In this document: one piece after another, positions 1 through 6,606 of the stretch
Layout: every line of letters starts with the position of its first letter
Position numbering within the stretch: the stretch's first letter is position 1
Origin: Methanocorpusculaceae archaeon UBA456
GTDB lineage: Archaea > Halobacteriota > Methanomicrobia > Methanomicrobiales > Methanocorpusculaceae
Assembly: GCA_002496395.1 (NCBI GenBank)
Contig: DAJQ01000034.1
Coordinates: 1-9,504 of the forward strand
Direction: 5' to 3'
Length of the DNA: 9,504 nt
Translations under genes and position numbers: made by a program
Notes under the pieces: generated by a model
The model's input: only the letters and a program-made list of their open reading frames with translations
Database searches by the model: none
Told to the model about the DNA's origin: nothing

Positions 1-63
1 GAGGCGGGTGCCCCGCCCTCCGCAGAAGATGACAATGTCGGGTTGTGGGGGGGAGGAAGACAT
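1..63 (-). CDS. Sugar-phosphate nucleotidyltransferase, N-terminal fragment (runs off left edge)
   Basis: Reading leftwards from the ATG at 63, the minus strand gives 21 codons, up to the window edge. They contain DIVIFC followed by GGRGTRL (residues 15-21). A hydrophobic beta strand leading into GGxGTRL is the nucleotide-binding signature of the NTP_transferase family (NDP-sugar pyrophosphorylases such as glucose-1-phosphate thymidylyl/cytidylyltransferases and heptose- or mannose-1-phosphate guanylyltransferases). These enzymes join a sugar 1-phosphate to an NTP in the cytoplasm. The frame stays open upstream of the ATG for about 20 codons to an in-frame TAA, but no better start is visible. 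There is no SD site. A weak TATA-like stretch (reverse complement of 83-90) lies 20-27 nt upstream. The codons are GC-rich, unlike the genes to the right. The gene is divergent from the operon starting at 3095 and fits a surface-polysaccharide locus. The sugar and the nucleotide cannot be told from this fragment. Confidence 0.6.
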   Translation of the reverse strand, partial: MSSSPPQPDIVIFCGGRGTRL

Positions 64-130
64 TAAAGGATTGTTGGTGGGATAATGATAAGTGGTTTGT
101 GGCTTTAGGATCTGCGAAGAATTAACTTAA

Positions 131-1342
131 TCACAAATTGGGTGAAATGGAGTAGTTCCAATCCCCATGAAACTCATCCCGTGCCAGATTGATATTCGAG
201 ATTTCATCATCAGAAACTTTGATTCCTCGCAAATAAATATTTTCATCAAGAACTGCTTGCACCTTCAATCCCTCTTTTGTCTTGGTCGAACTAATCGTAT
301 TCACGATTACCTCATAACTGGTCAATGGTCTTCCACGCCAATTTATTGATATAAATGAAAATAAGCGGTGTTCTATTTTATTCCATTTGCTTGTACCTGG
401 GGGAAGATGACACACCTGGATTGTTAAGTTCTCTTCATTTGCCAGAGTCTGTAACTCCTTCTTCCATAATCTCACGCGATACCCATTACTTCCTCCACAA
501 TCTGCTGTGATTAAAAGGGAATTGGCATGTGGATACATTGACATACCCAGAGATCTCCACCACCGTCGAATACTTTCTACGGCAAATGACGCAGTATCAC
601 AGCTTATACCGACATTTACCCAACCGACATTATTTGCTATATCATAGATCCCATAGGGTGTTGCCTTCTCATATGATGAAGGGAAATCATAGACATTTAC
701 CTGTTCAGGATTTCCAATAGTGTGCCATTCTTTCCCATTATTTTTTGCATTGCCTATCAATTCTTTCTTTTTTGCATCGATGGAGATAACCGGTTGATCG
801 GCAGAGATATATTCCTGACATACTCTGTTGATATGCTCAAATTGAGCATTTCTATCGACATGGGATGAACCTTCATGGACCTTTCTATTTGCCTGAAGGC
901 TGTACCCCATTTCATGCAATAATGTTCCAACTGTTTTGAAACTGACTTTGTGGCCCATTAACTTGAGTTCACCAGTTAGATTCCGTAGGCTTTTTGTTGT
1001 CCAGCGAAGAGGATTCTCGGGATCTCCACGTGTTGTTGGTTCGATCAGTGTTTCCATATCCTTTACGAGCATTTCATTTGATACACTGAGTGGTTTTCTT
1101 CCGCCCCCTTCTTTTCGGATTCGTTTTGATTGCGAATCTGTTACGTTTTCAGTGTTCTGACGAAGGTCAAGACAACCACGGGATATTGTATTTCTTGTAA
1201 CTCCGGTAATACGAGAAACGTATGATATTCCACCCTTGCCGTGAGCTATTGCCTCAGCACCAAGCCACATTCTCCTAGCCTTCTCATCAAGGTGGTTATG
1301 TAATATTTCATATCTGGTTTTCAGGGGATCCTCTGGTTGCAT
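131..1342 (-). CDS. ISAzo13-family DDE transposase
   Basis: A 403-residue transposase that should cut and rejoin the ends of its own element. An N-terminal helix-turn-helix-like segment (about residues 38-56, GGISYVSRITGVTRNTISRG) is followed by a basic linker and an RNase H-fold catalytic domain. Candidate DDE residues are D189 (VISIDAKKKE), D281 (LLITADCGGSNGYR) and E324 (WNKIEHRLF). The tract HLPPGTSKWNKIEHRLF just before and around the glutamate is characteristic of the ISAzo13 (Rhodopirellula-type) transposases. The frame is intact with a normal stop, so it is probably functional. No SD precedes the ATG at 1342. A TATA-like CTATATATTA (reverse complement of 1361-1371) lies about 24 nt upstream, suggesting a leaderless mRNA. 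Confidence 0.88.
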   Translation of the reverse strand: MQPEDPLKTRYEILHNHLDEKARRMWLGAEAIAHGKGGISYVSRITGVTRNTISRGCLDLRQNTENVTDSQSKRIRKEGGGRKPLSVSNEMLVKDMETLIEPTTRGDPENPLRWTTKSLRNLTGELKLMGHKVSFKTVGTLLHEMGYSLQANRKVHEGSSHVDRNAQFEHINRVCQEYISADQPVISIDAKKKELIGNAKNNGKEWHTIGNPEQVNVYDFPSSYEKATPYGIYDIANNVGWVNVGISCDTASFAVESIRRWWRSLGMSMYPHANSLLITADCGGSNGYRVRLWKKELQTLANEENLTIQVCHLPPGTSKWNKIEHRLFSFISINWRGRPLTSYEVIVNTISSTKTKEGLKVQAVLDENIYLRGIKVSDDEISNINLARDEFHGDWNYSISPNL

Positions 1343-1360
1343 GCATATATATTAGCCATC

Positions 1361-1371
1361 ATAATATATAG
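1361..1371 (-). promoter_or_regulatory. TATA-like box of the ISAzo13-like transposase
   Basis: On the minus strand the sequence reads CTATATATTAT, centred about 24 nt before the ATG at 1342. This is the spacing expected between an archaeal TATA box and the transcription start of a leaderless gene. The call rests on position and composition only. The surrounding DNA is AT-rich, so a chance match is possible. Confidence 0.4.
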
Positions 1372-1408
1372 ATTATTGCTCATTTAATTTTTACACAGCT
1401 TCTTAGTA

Positions 1409-1447
1409 TAAAATAGGCTTTTTAATGATTTTTTTAATATTAATCTC
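1409..1447. other. AT-rich remnant between the two insertion sequences
   Basis: This short stretch between the proposed right end of the ISAzo13-like element and the TTATT duplication of the next element holds no gene. It is rich in T runs (TTTTT near 1419, TTTTTTT near 1430). It is probably original intergenic DNA that once lay between the nucleotidyltransferase and the operon. Confidence 0.35.
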
Positions 1448-1452
1448 TTATT
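1448..1452. repeat. Target-site duplication TTATT, left copy
   Basis: TTATT directly abuts the left inverted repeat at 1453. The identical TTATT at 3023-3027 directly abuts the right inverted repeat. A 5-bp duplication agrees with the 5-6 bp reported for IS1634-type elements. Confidence 0.7.
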
Positions 1453-1482
1453 CCCAAACTTTTCCACTCATAGGGCATAATC
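1453..1482 (+). repeat. Left terminal inverted repeat of the IS1634-like element
   Basis: Starts CCCAAACT and continues to TAGGGCATAATC. It pairs with the reverse complement of 2991-3022: the outer 8 bases are identical and the rest is imperfect, with small gaps. This is the expected transposase binding and cleavage site. Confidence 0.72.
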
Positions 1483-1493
1483 TCTTCACATAA

Positions 1494-1518
1494 CACTCTT
1501 TTCATCAAACCAAGAGTG
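1494..1518 (+). repeat. 7-bp hairpin in the IS leader
   Basis: CACTCTT (1494-1500) and AAGAGTG (1512-1518) are perfect inverted copies separated by 11 nt. They sit between the left terminal repeat and the transposase TATA-like box, so they would be transcribed only by read-through from outside. Some insertion sequences use such structures to limit expression from external promoters. That role is inferred here. Confidence 0.4.
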
Positions 1519-1532
1519 CACAACCGAAAGAT

Positions 1533-1540
1533 CTATATAG
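1533..1540 (+). promoter_or_regulatory. TATA-like box of the IS1634-like transposase
   Basis: CTATATAG is centred about 26 nt upstream of the transposase ATG at 1563, and no SD site is present. This spacing predicts transcription starting at or just before the start codon (a leaderless mRNA), typical for archaea. Confidence 0.5.
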
Positions 1541-1562
1541 TATTATTCCCTAATATTATTAC

Positions 1563-3008
1563 ATGGAAGACTGGGCAGAAGAGTGGCTTGCAAAACAGCG
1601 AGATATGGGAAAGAAGTGCCTTGAGATCAAGTATATCCAGGGAAAACCCTACGTCTATTATTCAACCAGCACCTACAACAGGGAAACCAAGAAGACGAAG
1701 AAGATCTCGCAATACATCGGACGACTAACTCAAGACAGAGGCCTTCTTGTCAAGGGTTCAACCCGCCCGTCTCAGGAGGCAACTACCACGAACACACCCA
1801 TTCCACGGCCGCGATCTGCCCAGGAATATGGGAACGCAAAGCTGCTGGCTGAAGAGTTTCAGGAGCTTGTGCCCATTCTCACCGAGGCATTCCCTGACCA
1901 CTGGGAAGAGATTCTTGCTCTTGTTTTCACCCGCGTCTCAGGATACCTTCCTCTGAAACGAGTCAAAACAGCATGGGAGAAACTGGATAATCTGCTGGAT
2001 ATATCACCGAATTGTTCTCCCAAGAACCTCTCTCTCACGCTCCGGGCTATCGGTGACGATATCATCGGACAGGATATGATCTTCAAACATCTCTGCCAGG
2101 GAAACCGCCACCTCATCTATGATCTCTCGTTTGTCTTCTCACTCTCTGATAATCTCTCTCTTGCTGAATGGGGTCGAAACCACGAGGAGATTGCTCTCCC
2201 TCAGGTAAACCTGGCCCTGTTTTGCGGACTTGAGACGGGCCTCCCGGTGATGCTTCGAGCGATTCCCGGATCTGTGAAGGATGTCAAAACACTTCTCCCC
2301 TCAATGGATGAGTTGAAACTTGAGGATGCGATCCTCATCCTTGATCGGGGATTTGTCTCAGAGGAGGTGATGCAAGGAATATTTGAGCGGAACTGCTCGG
2401 CAATTGTTCCACAACGACGAAATAGCACCTATTTCGAGACGCGGATTCATTTGAAAGAGAAGTTTTTGTACCATAAACGGCTGATTCGTGGGGGGAAGCG
2501 GGAGATTGGAGGAAAATTCCTCTATTTGTTCGAGGACAAGGATCTGGAGCTTGAGGAGTTCAAGACGCTCTTTAAGAACGTTAAGAAGGGGGATATTACC
2601 GAGAATGAAGCGAAGAGCAGGGAGAAGGTGGCGGGACGCATTCTCTTTGTTTCGAATGTCGATAGAACCCCTGAGGAGATTTATGAACTCTACAAAACCC
2701 GTGATCTTGTTGAACGGTTCTTTGATACGCTGAAAAATGAAGTGCAGGCAGATGTGTTGCATCTTGGTGATCGGAGTGCAGTATGTGGACACCTGTTTGT
2801 CGGTTTTCTCTGCCTGTATCTCTATTGCAAGCTTCAGGCAGTTATTAAGAGAGCCGGCTTGACGTCAGAGTATGCTCCCAAAGATGTTCTCCTGATCTTT
2901 TCCAAAGTGATGCGGATCTCCTATGAAGGATTTGATCAGATCACTGAGGTGCCGAAGAAGGTTCGGGAGCTTGAGAAGAAGCTGAAACTTGATTTATTCC
3001 CTAAGTGA
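1563..3008 (+). CDS. IS4-superfamily (IS1634-like) DDE transposase
   Basis: A 481-residue transposase. The catalytic triad can be read as D187 (HLIYDLSFVF), D261 (AILILDRGFVSEE) and E384. E384 lies in a perfect YREK signature of the IS4 superfamily: Y377-x2-R380-x3-E384-x6-K391. A large beta-rich insertion lies between the second D and the E (about residues 270-370), as is usual in this superfamily. The N-terminal 65 residues contain the basic, beta-rich IKYIQGKPYVYYSTSTYNRE region common in IS1634-type proteins. The frame is uninterrupted and the C-terminal codons lie inside the right inverted repeat. The start at 1563 is supported by the TATA-like box 26 nt upstream rather than by an SD site. 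It is probably active, moving only its own element. Confidence 0.9.
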   Translation: MEDWAEEWLAKQRDMGKKCLEIKYIQGKPYVYYSTSTYNRETKKTKKISQYIGRLTQDRGLLVKGSTRPSQEATTTNTPIPRPRSAQEYGNAKLLAEEFQELVPILTEAFPDHWEEILALVFTRVSGYLPLKRVKTAWEKLDNLLDISPNCSPKNLSLTLRAIGDDIIGQDMIFKHLCQGNRHLIYDLSFVFSLSDNLSLAEWGRNHEEIALPQVNLALFCGLETGLPVMLRAIPGSVKDVKTLLPSMDELKLEDAILILDRGFVSEEVMQGIFERNCSAIVPQRRNSTYFETRIHLKEKFLYHKRLIRGGKREIGGKFLYLFEDKDLELEEFKTLFKNVKKGDITENEAKSREKVAGRILFVSNVDRTPEEIYELYKTRDLVERFFDTLKNEVQADVLHLGDRSAVCGHLFVGFLCLYLYCKLQAVIKRAGLTSEYAPKDVLLIFSKVMRISYEGFDQITEVPKKVRELEKKLKLDLFPK

Positions 3009-3022
3009 GAGAATAGTTTGGG
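2991..3022 (-). repeat. Right terminal inverted repeat of the IS1634-like element
   Basis: Read on the minus strand it begins CCCAAACTATTC and contains TAGGGAATAAATC, matching the left repeat at 1453-1482. It overlaps the last four sense codons and the stop of the transposase. Confidence 0.72.
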
Positions 3023-3027
3023 TTATT
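3023..3027. repeat. Target-site duplication TTATT, right copy
   Basis: Identical to 1448-1452 and immediately adjacent to the right inverted repeat. Removing 1453-3022 plus one copy restores a continuous AT-rich sequence upstream of the operon. Confidence 0.7.
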
Positions 3028-3060
3028 GTAACAATTAATTATTATCCTCTGCACAACACA

Positions 3061-3068
3061 CATATAAT
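3061..3068 (+). promoter_or_regulatory. Candidate TATA box of the aldolase-cytidylyltransferase operon
   Basis: CATATAAT is centred about 30 nt upstream of the ATG at 3095. Archaeal transcription starts about 24-27 nt after the box, which would place the 5' end near 3090 and exclude the TTG at 3086 as the start codon. It lies only ~40 bp from the end of the IS1634-like element. The promoter could therefore be original or could have been affected by the insertion. Confidence 0.4.
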
Positions 3069-3094
3069 TCAGTAAATTAGGTAAATTGATAAAT

Positions 3095-4738
3095 ATGGCA
3101 GAGATTCAAAATTCAAAAGTAAAAATACTTGATTGCACACTGCGTGATGGTGGCTACTGTAATAACTGGCAATTTCAGAAGAGAGATGCCGGTGCAATAG
3201 TCTCGGCATTAAATAATGCTGGTGTGGATATTATTGAGCTTGGATATAAATCACCGAAAAGCCATACGAGCACATTTTTTGAGGGTTTATTTCGGTATTG
3301 CACTGAAAGCCAGCTCCAATTATTAGTTGAAAACACAACCTCTGAATATGCATTCATGGTGGATGCAAAAGAATTCCTCAAAAATGATACGGTGGTTCGG
3401 TCTGAAGTAGAAGATTGTATTCCTATCTGTGAAGAATCATTATTTGATTGGGTAAGGATAGCATCATATCATTCAACTCTGCAAGGAACTGGCGAACTCA
3501 CAGATGTTCTCCATGATCTTGGTTATCGAGTAACAATTAACCTGATGGGGACTTCTCTACTCCCAGAAGATGATTTACATCGCGCATTTTCATTAGCTTC
3601 CACAGCAAAAATGGATGTATTATACTTTTCTGACTCCTTTGGGGATTTACAGCCAAATGATATCTATAACTGCACCAACGTAATTCGCAAGTATCACTCT
3701 GGAAAAATTGGTATTCATACCCATGATAATAATGGACTTGCCTTTGCTAATACAATTGCAGCTATCGATGCAGGGGTAGATTATATTGATGCTACCCTGA
3801 TGGGAATGGGGAGAGGCGCTGGTAATCTGAGGACTGAACAGATCCTTTTATATTTATATTTTAAACTGCACAAAAAATCTGTAAATCCATCTGAACTCCT
3901 TGATGTGATGGATTCTGTCATGATTCCACTTCATAAAACGTATCAGTGGGGATGGGATTATACCTATATGCTTAGTGCAATGCAGAGTATCCATCCAACC
4001 TACTGTCAACACCTACGTGCAACAAACCAATATACAATTGGTCAGGTAAATGGGATATTACATTGTATTGATCCATCACAGCGTGAAAAGTATAATGGGG
4101 GTGCCCTGCTGAAGGCAATTGACTCAGTTGTCAACCGGCCTGTTCAATATGATGAAAAACTCATGGATCTTCCTCTGTACGAACCCCTTGATGGTGACAC
4201 CTTCCTTGTAATAGCCACCGGTCCAAGTGTTGATTCATATAGTGATGAAATAATTGAATTTATCAAACAGAAATCTCCGGTAGTTATTGAGTGTAATCCA
4301 AAAAATACACTATTTGAGAGCCAATCGCCAATATATATCAAAGCAATTCTGAACTGGGTTCGTCTCCAGAAAACATTAGAATCTCCTGCTCTCTCCAAAA
4401 CCCCAATAATTGCTGGCCTCAAAGCAATTCCTGAGAAATACAGCTATGCCAATGTGCGTACCATCCCCTGTCATATCAGCAAAGGAAATGTACAAATCCA
4501 CCGGATAGGCATTACCCTGCCCGCTTATGTAGTGGGTATGTTTGCAGTAGGTCTGGCACTATTATCAAAGCCAAAAATAGTATATCTTGCAGGTTTTGAC
4601 GGTTATTCGGACGAACGCAACCCCAAGCACCAGGAGATGAATGTATTCTGGAAAGAAACCTCATCCTCACCCCTTGTATCAATAACTCCTACCACATATC
4701 CACTTGTAATCGAACCTGTGTATCGCTTGATTAAATGA
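3095..4738 (+). CDS. DRE-TIM (HMGL-like) pyruvate aldolase fused to a C-terminal GPS-motif domain
   Basis: 547 residues from the ATG at 3095. A TTG at 3086 would add three residues, but the TATA-like box favours the ATG. Residues ~10-290 are an HMGL-like TIM barrel of the 4-hydroxy-2-oxovalerate aldolase type (DmpG/BphI/MhpE). The metal and catalytic motif TLRDGG is at 15-20, the metal-ligand motif HTHDNNG at 208-214, and LMGMGRGAGN at 235-244. Such enzymes join or split pyruvate and an aldehyde using a divalent metal. Residues ~365-547 form a second domain. It starts with a beta strand and TGPSV (G376-P377-S378) and has a later strand and loop KIVYLAGFDGYSD, a layout reminiscent of DUF115/MptE-like and GT42 sialyltransferase-like Rossmann folds that bind nucleotides. 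DmpG-type aldolases are usually ~340 residues, so the extension is substantial. It is the first gene of the operon, with 80 nt to the next gene. Substrate unknown; a sugar-derived aldehyde is inferred. Confidence 0.8.
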   Translation: MAEIQNSKVKILDCTLRDGGYCNNWQFQKRDAGAIVSALNNAGVDIIELGYKSPKSHTSTFFEGLFRYCTESQLQLLVENTTSEYAFMVDAKEFLKNDTVVRSEVEDCIPICEESLFDWVRIASYHSTLQGTGELTDVLHDLGYRVTINLMGTSLLPEDDLHRAFSLASTAKMDVLYFSDSFGDLQPNDIYNCTNVIRKYHSGKIGIHTHDNNGLAFANTIAAIDAGVDYIDATLMGMGRGAGNLRTEQILLYLYFKLHKKSVNPSELLDVMDSVMIPLHKTYQWGWDYTYMLSAMQSIHPTYCQHLRATNQYTIGQVNGILHCIDPSQREKYNGGALLKAIDSVVNRPVQYDEKLMDLPLYEPLDGDTFLVIATGPSVDSYSDEIIEFIKQKSPVVIECNPKNTLFESQSPIYIKAILNWVRLQKTLESPALSKTPIIAGLKAIPEKYSYANVRTIPCHISKGNVQIHRIGITLPAYVVGMFAVGLALLSKPKIVYLAGFDGYSDERNPKHQEMNVFWKETSSSPLVSITPTTYPLVIEPVYRLIK

Positions 4739-4808
4739 TACAACGTTGGGATAATTGCATATGATCTCATTAAAAGTATTTGTTGAATCAACAGATCGTG
4801 TAATCAAT

Positions 4809-4814
4809 GGAGGT
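4809..4814 (+). promoter_or_regulatory. Shine-Dalgarno site deciding the start of the LdpA-like gene
   Basis: GGAGGT, 4 nt before the ATG at 4819. It overlaps the in-frame upstream ATG at 4807, which itself has no SD. Translation should therefore start at 4819 (MNRYQQ), four codons inside the longest frame. Confidence 0.7.
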
Positions 4815-4818
4815 AGAA

Positions 4819-5814
4819 ATGAATAGGTATCAACAGGCACAATCATTAATGGAGCAGGGGCGTTTCATAAAGATCGTATGTGGAGCAGGAAATGAAGATC
4901 CGATAGCTGTCAGAAGGCTGTCCCTTGTATATACATTAGCCGGGACATCCGCTTTTGATGTATCTGCCAACCCCGCTATTGTAAAAAGTGCCGTTGATGG
5001 GATTGACGCTGCATTTCGTATAGCACCTGCTCTTAATATCAACATTGAAGCAAGACCATTTATTAATGTTAGTGTAGGGCTAAAAGGGGATCCTCATGCC
5101 CGTAAAGCTCAGATAAACGGGGAAAAATGTATTCAGTGTGATCAATGTAGAGAACATTGTGATCAGGATGCAATCGATAAGCATTACTCCATCATAACGC
5201 CTCGTTGCATAGGATGTGGCATCTGCGCTGACAATTGCCCTTCTGAAGCAATTACGTTCTATCATAAGCGAGTGGATCTCTCCACGGTTCTTCCTGAATG
5301 CATTAAGGAAGGTGCTGAGATGCTGGAACTCCATGCAGTAACAGATGATGACGTCTCAGTCTTTGAAGACTGGAAAATAATTGATATGCTTATTCCGAAT
5401 AATTATATTAGCGTCTGCCTTGATCGCTCACTCCTCTCAGATACCCATCTAACTAATAGAATTCGCAAACTCTATGAAATCACTGGTGAAAGATTGATCG
5501 TGCAGGCTGACGGGGCTCCTATGAGTGGTGGAAATGACGATTATAATACCACACTCCAGGCTATTGCTATTGCCGATATCGTTTATAAAAGTGGTATTCC
5601 TGTAAAAATCCTTGCATCTGGTGGAACAAACGCCAAGACTCAGGAACTTGCGAGACTCTGTGGAGTCTTCGTGAATGGTGTTTCGATCGGAACATTTGCC
5701 AGAAAAATTGTGAAGTCGTTTATCAATTCTGAAAATTTTGAACACGATATGGGTAATATCAAACAAGCAATTACAATTGCGCGTAAGCTTGTAGCCGATA
5801 GCATTCCGAAGTAA
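4819..5814 (+). CDS. LdpA-like iron-sulfur protein (2x[4Fe-4S] domain plus LdpA C-terminal domain)
   Basis: 331 residues. The N-terminal part (FIKIVCGAGNEDPIAVRRL, then SLVYTLAGTSAFDVSANPAI) looks like the start of cyanobacterial LdpA. A ferredoxin-like domain follows, with two complete cluster motifs: C104-x2-C107-x2-C110-x3-C114 and C130-x2-C133-x2-C136-x3-C140-P. Residues ~195-315 match the LdpA C-terminal domain as I recall it (RLIVQADGAPMSGG, then SGGTNAKTQELARLCGVFVNGVSIGTFARK). In cyanobacteria LdpA is a redox-sensing protein linked to circadian input. That role is unlikely here, in a sugar operon. The SGGTNAKT and NGVSIGT turns resemble phosphate-binding loops of TIM barrels. An enzymatic role on a phosphorylated or flavin-bound ligand is therefore possible, but it is inferred. 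It is followed 24 nt later by the HAD gene. Confidence 0.72.
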   Translation: MNRYQQAQSLMEQGRFIKIVCGAGNEDPIAVRRLSLVYTLAGTSAFDVSANPAIVKSAVDGIDAAFRIAPALNINIEARPFINVSVGLKGDPHARKAQINGEKCIQCDQCREHCDQDAIDKHYSIITPRCIGCGICADNCPSEAITFYHKRVDLSTVLPECIKEGAEMLELHAVTDDDVSVFEDWKIIDMLIPNNYISVCLDRSLLSDTHLTNRIRKLYEITGERLIVQADGAPMSGGNDDYNTTLQAIAIADIVYKSGIPVKILASGGTNAKTQELARLCGVFVNGVSIGTFARKIVKSFINSENFEHDMGNIKQAITIARKLVADSIPK

Positions 5815-5838
5815 CTACTGGACAGATGGAGTATTGGT

Positions 5839-6597
5839 GTGGTAAATTTATTAATTAATAATAGGGATGTAGATGATATCCAATTAGCTATTTTTGATAA
5901 GGATGGAACCATTATCGAATTGCATCATTATTGGGGTCAGATGGTCTCTCTGAGAGCGAACTATATTGCAGAACAACTCGGACTAACTGATGTTGAGAAA
6001 GCTGCGGTTATGTTTGCTATGGGTTTTGATAAAACAGCCAAAAGGCTGCGATCTCAGGGGCCGGTTGGATTAAAACCACGAGAAGTTGTATTAATGGCAG
6101 CAGTTGAATATTTAGAATCAATCGATCATTATAATACATACAATATCTGTTCTGATGCTTTTGATTACATAGACCAGATCTCTTCGACCCTCCTTTCTGA
6201 GCTTATTAAGCCTATTGATGGAGCATTAGAGTTACTGTACCAGCTTCATGAAAAAGGGTGCAAAATTGCCATTGCAACAACCGATCGAACCGAACGTGCC
6301 CGGCTTGCCATGGATTATCTGGGGTGTTCACCTCTTATAAACTGCATCATCGGTGCTGACCTTGTAAAAATGCCAAAACCCCATCCGGAGACGATTCAAA
6401 AGATCCTGAATGAAACCGGCTGTGATAGAACCCAGACTATTATGGTTGGTGATGCCTTGACAGATGTTTCGATGGGTATTCAGGCAAAATGTCAAGCTTC
6501 GGTTGGAGTACTCACCGGTCTGACATCTGAAAAGAAACTCTTAGAGTTTACAGCTTATGTTATCAACAGTATCTCCACAATACACATAAAGGAGTAA
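5839..6597 (+). CDS. HAD-superfamily phosphatase (phosphoglycolate phosphatase-like)
   Basis: 252 residues from a GTG start, with GGAG (5828-5831) 7 nt upstream. All four HAD motifs are present: motif I FDKDGT with nucleophile D20 and acid/base D22, motif II T147 in IAIATTDR, motif III K180 in VKMPKPHPE, and motif IV GDALTD with D205 and D209. A helical cap lies between motifs I and II (about residues 30-130), as in subfamily I phosphatases such as Gph. The expected reaction is hydrolysis of a phosphate ester in the cytoplasm. Its place between aldolases and a CMP-sugar synthetase suggests it dephosphorylates a keto-deoxy sugar-acid phosphate before activation, the step done by KdsC or NanP-like HAD enzymes in Kdo and sialic acid pathways. 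The substrate is inferred. The next gene starts 9 nt after the stop. Confidence 0.85.
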   Translation: MVNLLINNRDVDDIQLAIFDKDGTIIELHHYWGQMVSLRANYIAEQLGLTDVEKAAVMFAMGFDKTAKRLRSQGPVGLKPREVVLMAAVEYLESIDHYNTYNICSDAFDYIDQISSTLLSELIKPIDGALELLYQLHEKGCKIAIATTDRTERARLAMDYLGCSPLINCIIGADLVKMPKPHPETIQKILNETGCDRTQTIMVGDALTDVSMGIQAKCQASVGVLTGLTSEKKLLEFTAYVINSISTIHIKE

Positions 6598-6606
6598 TGT
6601 GGAACT

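Larger units (their letters stand above)
103..1408 (-). mobile_element. ISAzo13-like insertion sequence, ends tentative
   Basis: The element is defined by its intact minus-strand transposase (131-1342). Proposed ends are an imperfect inverted repeat: 103-125 (CTTTAGGATCTGCGAAGAAT and following bases) against the reverse complement of 1384-1408 (TACTAAGAAGCTGTGTAAAA and following bases). The shared core is CTG-G and AATTAA, with gaps needed. The resulting length of about 1.3 kb fits the small end of the family. No convincing target-site duplication is visible, so the exact borders are uncertain by tens of bases, although the presence of the element is not in doubt. Confidence 0.5.
1453..3022 (+). 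mobile_element. Complete IS4-superfamily, IS1634-like insertion sequence (1570 bp)
   Basis: Both termini can be read directly. The left end begins CCCAAACTTTTC and the reverse complement of the right end begins CCCAAACTATTC: 11 of the first 12 bases match, followed by a shared TAGGG-ATAA block further in. A 5-bp TTATT repeat flanks the element on both sides. Inside is one intact transposase (1563-3008) that covers most of the length, and the right repeat overlaps its last codons. Intact ends, an intact frame and a perfect duplication suggest a fairly recent insertion. It lies just upstream of the operon beginning at 3095. Confidence 0.85.

Noticed and set aside
167..1160. Plus-strand open frames opposite the ISAzo13-like transposase
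   Set aside because: They are antisense shadows with no SD, no recognisable motifs, and codon use explained by the transposase frame.
101..1421. GGCTTT at 101-106 and 1416-1421 as a target duplication of the ISAzo13-like element
   Set aside because: The copies are not immediately adjacent to any matching inverted repeat ends, and a 6-bp match over this distance is easily chance.
1415..1440. T-rich runs that resemble an archaeal terminator on the plus strand
   Set aside because: No plus-strand gene lies upstream to be terminated, and the minus-strand transposase starts further left. It is better explained as AT-rich intergenic DNA.
4761..4826. A 21-codon frame (MISLKVFVES and onward) between the aldolase and the LdpA-like gene, overlapping the latter's start
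   Set aside because: It has no SD of its own, is very short, and mostly covers the SD region of the LdpA-like gene. A 9-codon frame at 4735 overlapping the aldolase stop is equally unsupported.
5848..5861. 14-bp palindrome TTATTAATTAATAA just after the start of the HAD gene
   Set aside because: Low-complexity AT sequence encoding Leu, Ile and Asn codons; likely chance.
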